The notes under the pieces are model-generated. The model was not told the origin of the DNA, did no database searches, and saw only the letters and a program-made list of their open reading frames with translations. From an uncultured Myxococcales bacterium (lineage in GTDB: Bacteria; Myxococcota_A; Polyangia; Polyangiales; Polyangiaceae), in assembly GCA_937949945.1 (NCBI GenBank), contig CALFEQ010000178.1, forward strand, positions 73,972 to 137,971: a DNA stretch of 64,000 nt, read 5' to 3'. Numbering within the stretch: position 1 is the first letter of the stretch; each line of letters opens with the position of its first letter. The translations under genes and the position numbers were made by a program. Shown here one piece after another: positions 47,093 to 54,976 of this stretch.

Positions 47093-47986
47093 TCAAGCGC
47101 GGGGGTGGGCACGCTCGAAGGCGGCGCGGACGTGGTCCTGGGCGACCCGCGTGTAGATTTCCGTCGTCCCGAGGTCGGCGTGTCCCAGCATCGCCTGCAC
47201 GGCGCGGAGGTCCGCCCCGCCTCTCAAGAGGTGCGTGGCGAAGGAGTGCCGGAGCTTGTGCGGCGAGATCGGCGTCGTGATCCCGCACGCTCGCGCGTAG
47301 GCCTTGAGGAGCTTCCAGAGTCCCTGCCGCGTGAAGCGCTTGCCCCGAGGCGACAAGAAGAGGTGCTTGTCCTTGTCGGCGCCCTTGTTGTGCACGCGGA
47401 CGAGGTCGATGTAGCGCTCGACGCGCTCGAGCGCGATCTGCCCGACGGGCACGACGCGGCGCTTGCCGCCCTTGCCGAGGGGCGAGACGGTGCCGACGCG
47501 CCGATCGAGATCGCCGAGCTCGAGGTCGCACAGCTCGCTGACGCGCAGGCCGGACGCGTACATGAGATGGATCATGGCGCTGTCGCGGAGACCCCGCGGC
47601 GTGTCCTCGGCGGGCGCGGCGAGGAGGCGGTTCACCTCCTCGTACGAGAGCACCCGCGGCAGCTTGCGCGCGAGCTTCGGGCGCTCGACGAGCTCCGTCG
47701 GGTCGGTGGCGATGGCGCGCTCGCGGACGAGGAAACGGAAGAAGCCGCGTATCGCGGAGAGCTGGCGCGCGCTGGAGCGAGCGGACTTGCCCCTGCGGCT
47801 CGAGCTCACGACGAAGTCGAGGACGTGCGTCGCGTCGATCTTGCGGACGTCCCGCGCGAGGTCCTCGCCGAGGTGCGTCGCCAGCTCGCCGAGGTCGCGC
47901 GCGTACGCCTCGAGCGTGTTGCGGGCGAGCGCCCGTTCGACGCGGAGGTGATCGAGGTACGTGTCGATCCACGCGTAGAGGTCCAC
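47093..47986 (-). CDS. xerD: site-specific tyrosine recombinase XerD
   Basis: A 297-residue tyrosine recombinase of the XerC/D type. The N-terminal SAM-like core-binding domain (LRVERALARNTLEAYARDL) is followed by the catalytic domain with the full set: Arg in YASGLRVSEL, Lys in LGKGGKRRVVP, HKLRHSFATHLL (His-x-x-Arg), the second His in MLGHADLG and the nucleophile Tyr in TTEIYTRV. The length and the LGHADLGTTEIYTRV block favour XerD. It resolves chromosome dimers at dif together with XerC, encoded elsewhere. There are no integron or phage features around it. The ATG at 47986 is 55 bp downstream of the kinase-EBP chimera gene. Confidence 0.93.
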   Translation of the reverse strand: MDLYAWIDTYLDHLRVERALARNTLEAYARDLGELATHLGEDLARDVRKIDATHVLDFVVSSSRRGKSARSSARQLSAIRGFFRFLVRERAIATDPTELVERPKLARKLPRVLSYEEVNRLLAAPAEDTPRGLRDSAMIHLMYASGLRVSELCDLELGDLDRRVGTVSPLGKGGKRRVVPVGQIALERVERYIDLVRVHNKGADKDKHLFLSPRGKRFTRQGLWKLLKAYARACGITTPISPHKLRHSFATHLLRGGADLRAVQAMLGHADLGTTEIYTRVAQDHVRAAFERAHPRA

Positions 47987-48041
47987 GTCTACTCCGACGA
48001 TAGCCTCGGCCGGGCGAGGGGCGCAAAAGACGGGCGCGCGT

Positions 48042-51000
48042 TCATGGCCGACCCTCTCGAGCGTGGCCGCGAGGCGGGCGCTCGATCCCGAGGGCCCGCA
48101 TCTTCCGATACAGCGTGGGGCGGGGAATGCCGAGGAGACGTGACGCGGAGACGACGTTCCAGTCGGTCTCCTCGAGCGCCGCGACGATGCGCGCGCGGAG
48201 GGCGGCGCTCGGGCGGCGCTCGGGCGGCGCGCTCTCGCCGAGCTCGAGGTCGCCCGCCTCGAGGACGCCGCTCTTGCCGAGGAGGAACGCCTTCGTGAGG
48301 ACGTTCTCGAGCTCGCGGACGTTTCCGGGCCAGTCGTGGGCGAGGAGCGCCCGCTCGGCGCTCCGATCGAGCCTCGCCGCCGGGCGGCCGAGCTCCGTCG
48401 CGAGGCGCGCGAGGATCTGCTCGGCGAGGGGCAGCACGTCTTCGAGACGATCGCGCAGCGGGGGCAGCTCCACCTCGACGACGGCCACGCGGTAGTAGAG
48501 GTCCTCGCGGAAGCGCCCGGCGCGCACCTCCTCGAGGAGGTTTCGGTTCGTCGCGCACACGACGCGCACGTCGACGGCCACGGCGTCGGACGCGCCGAGC
48601 GGGCGGACCTCGCGCTCCTGGAGGGCGCGCAGGAGCTTCACCTGCATCGACGGCGACATCTCGCCGAGCTCGTCGAGCAGCAGCGTCCCGCCGTTGGCCG
48701 TGACGAACAGGCCGGGTTGGTCGCGCGTGGCGCCGCTGAACGCGCCCCGCCGGTATCCGAAGAGCTCGGCCTCGAGCAACGACTCCGGGAGCGCGCCGCA
48801 GTTGATCGCGACGAACGGCCCGCCGCGCCGCGCGCTGTTCGCGTGGATCGCGCGCGCGATGCGCTCCTTGCCCGTGCCGCTCTCGCCCCGGACGAGCACG
48901 GTGATGTCGGTGTCGATCACGCGGTCGAGCACCGAGAGCACGCGGCGCATCGCGGCGCTCCGCGCGACGATGTCGCCGTAGTCGAAGCGGCGTGCGGGGT
49001 CGGGCCCGCGGCGCTCGTCGTCGATGGCCTTCTTCAGGCGCGCGATCTCGAGCGCCTGACCGCGCGCGAGCCGCTCGATCTCGGCGTTCCGCTCCTCGAG
49101 CTCGCGCGTCTTCTTCCGTAGCTCCTCGACCAGCCGGGCCTTGACGAGCGCGAGCGCGGCCTGGTCGCCGAGGGCGAGCAGTACGTCGACGAGCTCCGGG
49201 CGGAAGCTGCCCGACGTGAAGCGATGGTCGACGTATATGGCGCCGAGGATGCCGTCGGGCGATCGGATCGGCACGCAGAGGAGCGACTTGAGCTTCATCG
49301 CGTGCACGCTCCGCGAGCGCGCGAACCGCGGATCGAACGCGGCGTCCACGGTGATCACCGGCTCGCCCGTGCGGACGACCCGCTCGGCCACGGTATGACT
49401 GAGCTTCAGGTGTCCCTGGCGGATCGTCTCGCGATCGACGTTGCGCGCGACGGCCACCTTCAGCGAGCCGCCCGTGTCGACGAGCAAGAAGCCCCGCTCG
49501 GCGTTCGTCAGGCTGATCGCCGCGTCCATGGTCTCTTCGAGGACCGCGGTCGTGGAGGCGGCCGAGTTGAGCCGGCGGTTGATCTCGAGGAAGCGCCGTG
49601 CCTCGATCGGGACGAGGTCGCGCGGCGGCGTCTCGGGAGCGGCGAAGACGGCCGCGCGGGCAGGGTGGCGCCGGAACGCGTCGTGGAGGTCCGGCGGCAG
49701 CGACGCGAGCGTCTTCTCCCAGAGCTCGCGTGCGCGCGCGCGGTGCCTGTCGGCGAGGAAGGAGCTGCCGGCCGCGAGGAACGCGTCGGCGATCCGCGCC
49801 TCCAGCTCCGCGACGAGGCCGCGCTGGCCGCTCGCGTCCGCGAGCTCGATGGCGCGCTCGAGATCGAGCGACGCGTCGGACGGACGGCCCTCGGCGAGCG
49901 CGATCGCCGCCCGCGCCCCGAGCCACGCGGCCTCCGCGTCGCGCGTGCCCACCGCGCGGACCATGGCTTCGCACTCGGAGAGCCCCTCGGCGGCGAGCGC
50001 GAGGTCGCCGGCCGCGATGCGCGCCTTCGCGCGCTGGACCGCGAGCGCGAGGAGCTCGCGTTCGCTCGCGCCGGCGGCGAGCCGCTCGGCTTCGTCGAGC
50101 CAGCGGGCGGCGGCGGCGTGGTCGCCGCGCGCCGAAGCCACCTCGGCGAGGACGGCGGCCGCGCCCGCCTCGATGAGCGGCATCCGTTCGCGCCGCGCGG
50201 CGTCGGCCGCCGCCTCGGCGTGGCGCGTGGCGAGATCCCAGCTCCCGATGTCGGCGTGCACCTTCGCGCGGTCGAACTCGAGGGTGGCCACCGTCGTCGG
50301 CATTCCGAGCGCGACGGCGAGGCGATGACCGCGCCGGTACGCCTCGAGCGCGCGTCCGAGGTCGCCGAGCTCGTGGCACGCGCTGCCGTAGTTCAGCGCG
50401 GCGGACGCCACGAGGTCGTCGAGGCCGTTCTGCTCCGCGAGATCGAGCGCCAGCTTGTACGCGCGCACCGCGGCCGGCGTCTCGCCGGCGACGTACTCGA
50501 CGAAGCCGGTCGCGCTCGCCAGCCGGAAGCGCCCGCGCGGCGAGGTCCCGTCCGCGATCTCTCGCGCGCGGGCGAGGTCGGCGCGGGCCTCCGCCGTCCG
50601 TCCGGTCCGGCTCTTCGCGAACGCGCCGTTGAGGAGCAGATCGAGCCGCACGTTGGGCTCGGCGTCCGTCCGTTCGAGCGCGGCGCGGACGACCTCGATC
50701 GCTTCGGCGTCCGCGCCGCGCTTGAGCAGCGCGAGCGAGAGCGCCGCGGCGACGCGCGCGTGCTCCGGCCCGCCGATCACGCCGGGCAAGAGGCGACCGA
50801 GGACGGTCGCGGCGCGGCGGCTGTCGCCCATCTGGGCATAGCACTGGCCCGCGAGCCTTCGGAGCGCGCACTGCAGCTGTTGCCCGGGGCGCCGCCGGAG
50901 CGCACGCGCGACGAGACCGAGGGCGCGCGCGGGCTCGCCCGCGTCGGCGTAGATCTCGGCGCAGCGAAGGAGAACCTCCGGCGAAGCGCGATGGTGCGCA

Positions 51001-52775
51001 CCGACCACCGCGTCGGCCGCTGGACGGAGCGCGACGGCGGAACGGCTCGACGCGGAGGCGAGGCGACGCGCGGCCTCCTCCGGATCGAACGCCGCGAGGT
51101 GGACGACGAGCGCGGCGAAGCGGTCGTCGCGCTCGGGAGCGTCCGCGAGCTCCGCCTCCGCGGCCGCTGCGAGCTCGCGGTGCGCGGCTCGCATCGCGTG
51201 GGTGCCGAGCGCGGCGGCGGCGCGTGGCGCATCGGAGCGACGAAGGAGGCGCACACCGGCCGGATCGACGGACACGAGCCCGCGCTGCACGAGCGCTTCG
51301 AGCGCGGGGCCACCGGCGCCGGGGAGCGTCCCCGCGGCGACGATCTTCGCGAGGAGCGCGCGGGCGTCGTCGTCGAGGTCGTCGAGGTGGAGCTCGCCGC
51401 GAGCGGTGGCGGCGTTCGCGACGGCGCGCGCGAGCGTCCGCGATCCCCACGCTCCGTCGTCGAGCTGGCCGAGCAGCGCGGCGATCTCCTTCGGGTAGCC
51501 GCCCGTCGCGCGGAGGATCTCGTCGAGCGCGGACTCGGGGATCTCCGCGCGGAGCCAGGCGCGCACGTGGCGCGGCTCGAGCGGCTCGAGCGCGATGGTG
51601 AGCTCCGCCGACGCGGCCAGCGTGCCGTTCGCGACGACGACGACCGCGACGGGGCCACCGCGGGGCGTCGAGCGCAAAAGCGCGCGCAGGCGTTCGAGCT
51701 CGTCGGGCGGCAGCGCCTCCGCGTCGTCGACGAGGAGCAGCACCGGCTCGCGGCGAGTCGAGAGGTGCTCGAGGGCGGAGAGCACCGACGACGTCGTCGA
51801 TACGTCGGCCCGAGAGCCCGACGCGATCTCGAGCAGCGTCGACAGCGCCCCGCGACGGCCGCGCACGAGCACCGTCCGCGTCTTCGCCTGCGCCTCCGCC
51901 TTGAGCTCCTCGAGCAGGCGCGTCCGACCCACGCCGTCCGCGCCTGCGAGCGCGATCGTGCGTGGGGCGTCGCGGCCGCGCACGAGCGCGTCGAGCGCGC
52001 CGCGCAGGCGCGCGAGCGCGTCGTCCCGCCCGACGATCGCGCCGCCGAGCATATCGGACGCGCGCGGCGAGGTCCAAGGGACGCCGAGGGCCGCGGCCGC
52101 CTCTTCCGCGCTCCGCGGCCGATCCTCCGGCCGCTCGGCCACGAGGCGTGCGACCGCGCGCTCGACGCGAGCGGGGAGGGGCACGTCGAGGGCCTGGATG
52201 GTCCTCCCGAGCGCGAACAGATCGGCCGTGCGATCGACGACCCCGCGCAAGAGCTCGGGCGCGACGAAGCCGGCCGTGCCCGAGACGTCGTGCGCGTGCT
52301 CGTTCGAGAGCGGACGCACGCAGCTCAGGTCGATGAGCACGCCACGCGAGGAAGCATCGACGAGGACGTTGCCGGGGTGCACGTCGCCGTGCAGGAGCCC
52401 GCGCCGGTGCAGCGATCCGATCGCGGACAGGACGTCGCCGATCGGCTGCGCCAGCGCGTCCCAGCTCGCCGTCTTCGCGAACGTCCGGATGTCTGCTCCG
52501 TCGACGAGGCTCGACGTGTAGAACGCACGGGGCGCGCCGCGGTCGCGCCACCATCCGAAGTCGTAAACGCGGACGAGGCGGGGATGGCTGCACGAGCGCA
52601 GGGCGATGAACTCGCGCTTCAGGATCTCGCTCGACGAAGCGTCGGCCGCGACGAGCTTGAGCACGACGTCGGCGTCGTAGGCGCGGTCGCGCACGAGGAA
52701 CGTGCTCGCGAGCCCGCCTTCGCCGAGCGGACGCACGACGACGTAGCGGTCGGCGATCGTGTCCCCGGCGCGCAC
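48042..52775 (-). CDS. kinase-ATPase-TPR-GAF sigma-54 activator chimera
   Basis: A 1577-residue regulator. Domains: (1) Ser/Thr kinase-like 1-225 with GEGGLAST glycine loop, VLKL Lys, HGDVHPGN in place of HRDxxxxN, and DLS in place of DFG, so the Asp and Asn needed for catalysis remain. (2) AAA/STAND-type ATPase about 250-480 (Walker A GADGVGRT with Lys replaced by Arg; LLLVDD). (3) Helical TPR region about 560-1020. (4) GAF about 1065-1195 (NAERGFLLVDTGG). (5) Short coiled coil. (6) Sigma-54 AAA+ domain, Walker A GESGTGKE at 1297, GAFSGA at 1344 (Thr to Ser), FREDLYYRV. (7) Fis-type HTH (VVSASRLLGIPRPTLYRKM). No ribosome site precedes the GTG. It is divergent from a lipoprotein with a sigma-54-like promoter. 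Confidence 0.88.
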   Translation of the reverse strand: MRAGDTIADRYVVVRPLGEGGLASTFLVRDRAYDADVVLKLVAADASSSEILKREFIALRSCSHPRLVRVYDFGWWRDRGAPRAFYTSSLVDGADIRTFAKTASWDALAQPIGDVLSAIGSLHRRGLLHGDVHPGNVLVDASSRGVLIDLSCVRPLSNEHAHDVSGTAGFVAPELLRGVVDRTADLFALGRTIQALDVPLPARVERAVARLVAERPEDRPRSAEEAAAALGVPWTSPRASDMLGGAIVGRDDALARLRGALDALVRGRDAPRTIALAGADGVGRTRLLEELKAEAQAKTRTVLVRGRRGALSTLLEIASGSRADVSTTSSVLSALEHLSTRREPVLLLVDDAEALPPDELERLRALLRSTPRGGPVAVVVVANGTLAASAELTIALEPLEPRHVRAWLRAEIPESALDEILRATGGYPKEIAALLGQLDDGAWGSRTLARAVANAATARGELHLDDLDDDARALLAKIVAAGTLPGAGGPALEALVQRGLVSVDPAGVRLLRRSDAPRAAAALGTHAMRAAHRELAAAAEAELADAPERDDRFAALVVHLAAFDPEEAARRLASASSRSAVALRPAADAVVGAHHRASPEVLLRCAEIYADAGEPARALGLVARALRRRPGQQLQCALRRLAGQCYAQMGDSRRAATVLGRLLPGVIGGPEHARVAAALSLALLKRGADAEAIEVVRAALERTDAEPNVRLDLLLNGAFAKSRTGRTAEARADLARAREIADGTSPRGRFRLASATGFVEYVAGETPAAVRAYKLALDLAEQNGLDDLVASAALNYGSACHELGDLGRALEAYRRGHRLAVALGMPTTVATLEFDRAKVHADIGSWDLATRHAEAAADAARRERMPLIEAGAAAVLAEVASARGDHAAAARWLDEAERLAAGASERELLALAVQRAKARIAAGDLALAAEGLSECEAMVRAVGTRDAEAAWLGARAAIALAEGRPSDASLDLERAIELADASGQRGLVAELEARIADAFLAAGSSFLADRHRARARELWEKTLASLPPDLHDAFRRHPARAAVFAAPETPPRDLVPIEARRFLEINRRLNSAASTTAVLEETMDAAISLTNAERGFLLVDTGGSLKVAVARNVDRETIRQGHLKLSHTVAERVVRTGEPVITVDAAFDPRFARSRSVHAMKLKSLLCVPIRSPDGILGAIYVDHRFTSGSFRPELVDVLLALGDQAALALVKARLVEELRKKTRELEERNAEIERLARGQALEIARLKKAIDDERRGPDPARRFDYGDIVARSAAMRRVLSVLDRVIDTDITVLVRGESGTGKERIARAIHANSARRGGPFVAINCGALPESLLEAELFGYRRGAFSGATRDQPGLFVTANGGTLLLDELGEMSPSMQVKLLRALQEREVRPLGASDAVAVDVRVVCATNRNLLEEVRAGRFREDLYYRVAVVEVELPPLRDRLEDVLPLAEQILARLATELGRPAARLDRSAERALLAHDWPGNVRELENVLTKAFLLGKSGVLEAGDLELGESAPPERRPSAALRARIVAALEETDWNVVSASRLLGIPRPTLYRKMRALGIERPPRGHAREGRP

Positions 52776-52832
52776 GGTGATGAATGTATCACCGGATGGT
52801 CACCGATACAGGAGTGAGACACTCGTGAGACA
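52776..52832. promoter_or_regulatory. cluster of dyads and direct repeats, predicted activator sites
   Basis: Between the chimera and lipoprotein genes: GGTGAT/ATCACC with a 6-base spacer (52776-52793), TGTATC/GATACA with a 14-base spacer (52785-52810), and two GTGAGACA repeats 11 bp apart (52814-52821, 52825-52832), one helical turn. They are centred about 115 to 75 bp before the predicted lipoprotein transcript start, suitable for sigma-54 enhancer sites and for autoregulation of the chimera gene. Confidence 0.45.
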
Positions 52833-52872
52833 TATTGCGAGGATGACCGAAGGAATTTCGAGCATTTCCGAA

Positions 52873-52888
52873 TGGCCTGAGCCATGCT
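52873..52888 (+). promoter_or_regulatory. sigma-54-like promoter of Cys-rich lipoprotein gene
   Basis: TGGCCTGAGCCATGCT has TGGC at -24, a 10-base GG-to-GC spacing and TGCT at -12. The -12 GC (52886-52887) is 17 bases before the ATG at 52904, identical to the arrangement at 14047-14078. Confidence 0.5.
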
Positions 52889-52903
52889 TGTGGGCAGCTC
52901 GTG

Positions 52904-53419
52904 ATGCGTCGCTTGCTCTGCCTGCCTCTGGTGCTCGCCGTCGCGGCGGCCTGCGAGTCGAGCTCGCCGGAGCAAGGTCCCCAGAACATCCACCCGCAGC
53001 CGCAGCCGAACGACGGCCGGGTGCGGATCAGCGCTCCGTGCACCGCGGCGGAGTGCGGGGACGCTCCAGCGTTGCTCGCGAGCCCGCACTGCAAGCCGGA
53101 AGGACCGAGCTGCAACTGGTCGGACGACACGTCGGCGAGCTATCGGCAGTGCGCCGACGAAGAGTGCGGCGTCGCCCCGAGCCCCAAGATCTGCCCGATC
53201 GGGACGAACTTCCGAGGCAACACGTGCGGGAGCGAAGACGGAGCTCCGTGCAGATGGACGACGCACTGCGCGCCTCCGCCGAGCACCACGCCCTGCCCGA
53301 CGGCCGATGGCTGCGGTCCGAAGCCGGAGATCGGCGTCGTCTGCAGCGACGGCGGGATCGGCGAACTCGTGTGCATGGAGTTCCCGTCGCGCTGCGCCTG
53401 GCAGCGGACCTGCGATTGA
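52904..53419 (+). CDS. Cys-rich lipoprotein, paralog A
   Basis: A 171-residue lipoprotein (lipobox AAAC, Cys about 17) with a Gln/Pro linker and a Cys-rich mature part of about 140 residues with some 16 Cys, including CTAAECGDAP, APPPSTTPCP, ADGCGPKPEI and RCAWQRTC. It is probably a disulfide-stabilised surface protein. Family not recognised. The next gene (53549) is a clear paralog. It has a sigma-54-like promoter 17 bases upstream and is divergent from the sigma-54 activator chimera, which is therefore its predicted regulator. ATG 52904 is preferred; GTG 52901 is directly in front. Confidence 0.78.
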   Translation: MRRLLCLPLVLAVAAACESSSPEQGPQNIHPQPQPNDGRVRISAPCTAAECGDAPALLASPHCKPEGPSCNWSDDTSASYRQCADEECGVAPSPKICPIGTNFRGNTCGSEDGAPCRWTTHCAPPPSTTPCPTADGCGPKPEIGVVCSDGGIGELVCMEFPSRCAWQRTCD

Positions 53420-53458
53420 GCACGCCTTCTTCTCCGGGCTCGTCCGAGCTCGGCATCC

Positions 53459-53477
53459 GACGCCTCGAGGAGGCGTC
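53459..53477. other. perfect 8-bp hairpin between lipoprotein paralogs
   Basis: GACGCCTC-GAG-GAGGCGTC, 40 bases after the stop of paralog A and about 70 bases before paralog B. There is no T-run. It may end or attenuate transcription or protect the 3' end of the first message. Confidence 0.45.
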
Positions 53478-53548
53478 TCCCTCCACCCGCGCGCGGTGAA
53501 CGCGAGCGCCGCGCGATGGGCTCCACTCGTCTCGCCCTTTTTTCGGCC

Positions 53549-54103
53549 ATGAACCACCTCGACAAGATCCATGCTTCGCATCTCGCCGCCGTCCTCTTCC
53601 TCGTCGCCTGCGGCAGCTCGTCGACGACTCCTCCGTCGACTCCCACGGACGGCACGGGGGAAGAGACGGAGACCATCCGTGAGGCGCTCGACTTCGTCGA
53701 GCCCTGTACCGCGTCCACCTGCGGAGAGGTTCCTCCGTCGACGACGTCGTCGCGACCGCAGTGTCGCGCATCGACGAGCTCGTGCGCGTGGAGCGATCCG
53801 CCGTCGCCCGACGACAACGTCTCGTACCGTGCATGCGAAGAGAGCGAGTGCGGTCCGAAGCCGGACGCGAGCGTCTGCCCGTCGGGCACGACGTACAAGG
53901 GCTCGGCCTGCGGAAGCGAGAACGAAGGCCCGTGCACGTGGCGGACGACCTGCGCCCCGCCGCCGAGCACGACGCCGTGCCCGGACGCCGACGGCTGCGG
54001 CCCGAAGCCGGAGCTCGCCGTCATCTGCGACGACGGCTCGGTGGGCGACCTCGTCTGCATGAAGCTCGGCGCGAAGTGCGGCTGGCAGCGCTCCTGCGAG
54101 TGA
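53549..54103 (+). CDS. Cys-rich lipoprotein, paralog B
   Basis: A 184-residue lipoprotein (signal AAVLFLVACGSS, Cys about 18), a Ser/Thr/Pro linker, and a Cys-rich domain sharing blocks with paralog A: APPPSTTPCPDADGCGPKPE, EESECGPKPDASVCPSGTTY and KCGWQRSC. The order and spacing of Cys are nearly the same in both, so they arose by tandem duplication. ATG 53549 begins the signal peptide; ATG 53516 would add a short extension. I see no convincing sigma-54 element before this copy, so it may depend on read-through from paralog A. Confidence 0.78.
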   Translation: MNHLDKIHASHLAAVLFLVACGSSSTTPPSTPTDGTGEETETIREALDFVEPCTASTCGEVPPSTTSSRPQCRASTSSCAWSDPPSPDDNVSYRACEESECGPKPDASVCPSGTTYKGSACGSENEGPCTWRTTCAPPPSTTPCPDADGCGPKPELAVICDDGSVGDLVCMKLGAKCGWQRSCE

Positions 54104-54198
54104 TCCGGCGCCGAACCCGGCTGCGCGAGCCGCCCGTGAGCACCTCGCTGCGTTCACGGACGGCTCGCGCGCGCGGCGGCGACGGCATCGGGAGCCGC

Positions 54199-54204
54199 TA
54201 CCAT
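54199..54204 (+). promoter_or_regulatory. -10-like box for a leaderless transcript
   Basis: TACCAT ends 7 bases before the ATG at 54212, and no ribosome site is present, the same arrangement as at 14670. Confidence 0.35.
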
Positions 54205-54211
54205 CCGGTGC

Positions 54212-54886
54212 ATGCGGATCGTCGCCGTCGCCGACACGCACCTGTTCCATCACGACCTCGTCGTCCCCGACGGTGACGTGTTCGTCCACGCCGGCGACAT
54301 GTGCCGTGGCGGCGACCTCGCCGAGCTCGCCGAGGCGGCGGAGCACATCCGGTCGCTACCGCACCGCCACAAGATCGTGGTGGCCGGCAACCACGACTGG
54401 GCCTTCTCGGACCACCCCGACGAGGCGCGCGCGCTGCTCGGCGCGGAGGTGCATTACCTCGAGGACTCGGGCGTGGTCATCGACGGCGTCCGGTTCTGGG
54501 GGAGCCCCTGGCAGCCGGAGTTCAACGGGTGGGCCTTCAACCTCCCTCGTGGCCGGGCGCTCGCGGAGAAGTGGGCGCTCATCCCGGAGACGACGGACGT
54601 CGTCGTCACCCATGGGCCGCCGCTCGGGATCGGCGACCGCTCCACCATGAACGGTCGGCAGGGCTGCGCGGACCTGCGCGACCGCATGTTCGCCATTCGC
54701 CCGCGCCTGCACCTGTTCGGGCACATCCACGAGGACGGAGGCGCGACGATCAGCGACGACGGCGGCCGGCCGATCACGTTCGTGAACGTCACGACCTGGG
54801 AGTGCGAGCGTCCGCCGACCGTCATCGACATCGATCCGCGCACGCTCGCCGTCTCGCTCGTCTCGGTCCCGCCGTCGCGGCGGTGA
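54212..54886 (+). CDS. metallophosphoesterase family protein
   Basis: A 224-residue cytoplasmic calcineurin-like phosphoesterase: ADTHLFHHDL (Asp-x-His), VFVHAGDMCRGGD, VVAGNHDWAF, VVVTHGPPLGIGD and LFGHIHEDGG, so all metal ligands of the family are present. The arrangement is that of small MPE-type phosphodiesterases of the rhamnogalacturonan/UPF0046-like group (GxPWxPEFxxWAFN pattern: WGSPWQPEFNGWAFN). The natural substrate is unknown. It begins directly at the predicted transcript start, without a ribosome site. The RCC1 lipoprotein gene follows 90 bp later. Confidence 0.88.
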   Translation: MRIVAVADTHLFHHDLVVPDGDVFVHAGDMCRGGDLAELAEAAEHIRSLPHRHKIVVAGNHDWAFSDHPDEARALLGAEVHYLEDSGVVIDGVRFWGSPWQPEFNGWAFNLPRGRALAEKWALIPETTDVVVTHGPPLGIGDRSTMNGRQGCADLRDRMFAIRPRLHLFGHIHEDGGATISDDGGRPITFVNVTTWECERPPTVIDIDPRTLAVSLVSVPPSRR

Positions 54887-54976
54887 CGATGCCGTCGCCC
54901 CGCGTCCGACGGGAGGCGGCTCGCCGTTGGACGCCGGCGTCGTCGGACGACGGCACGAGATGATACGACTGCTCGC

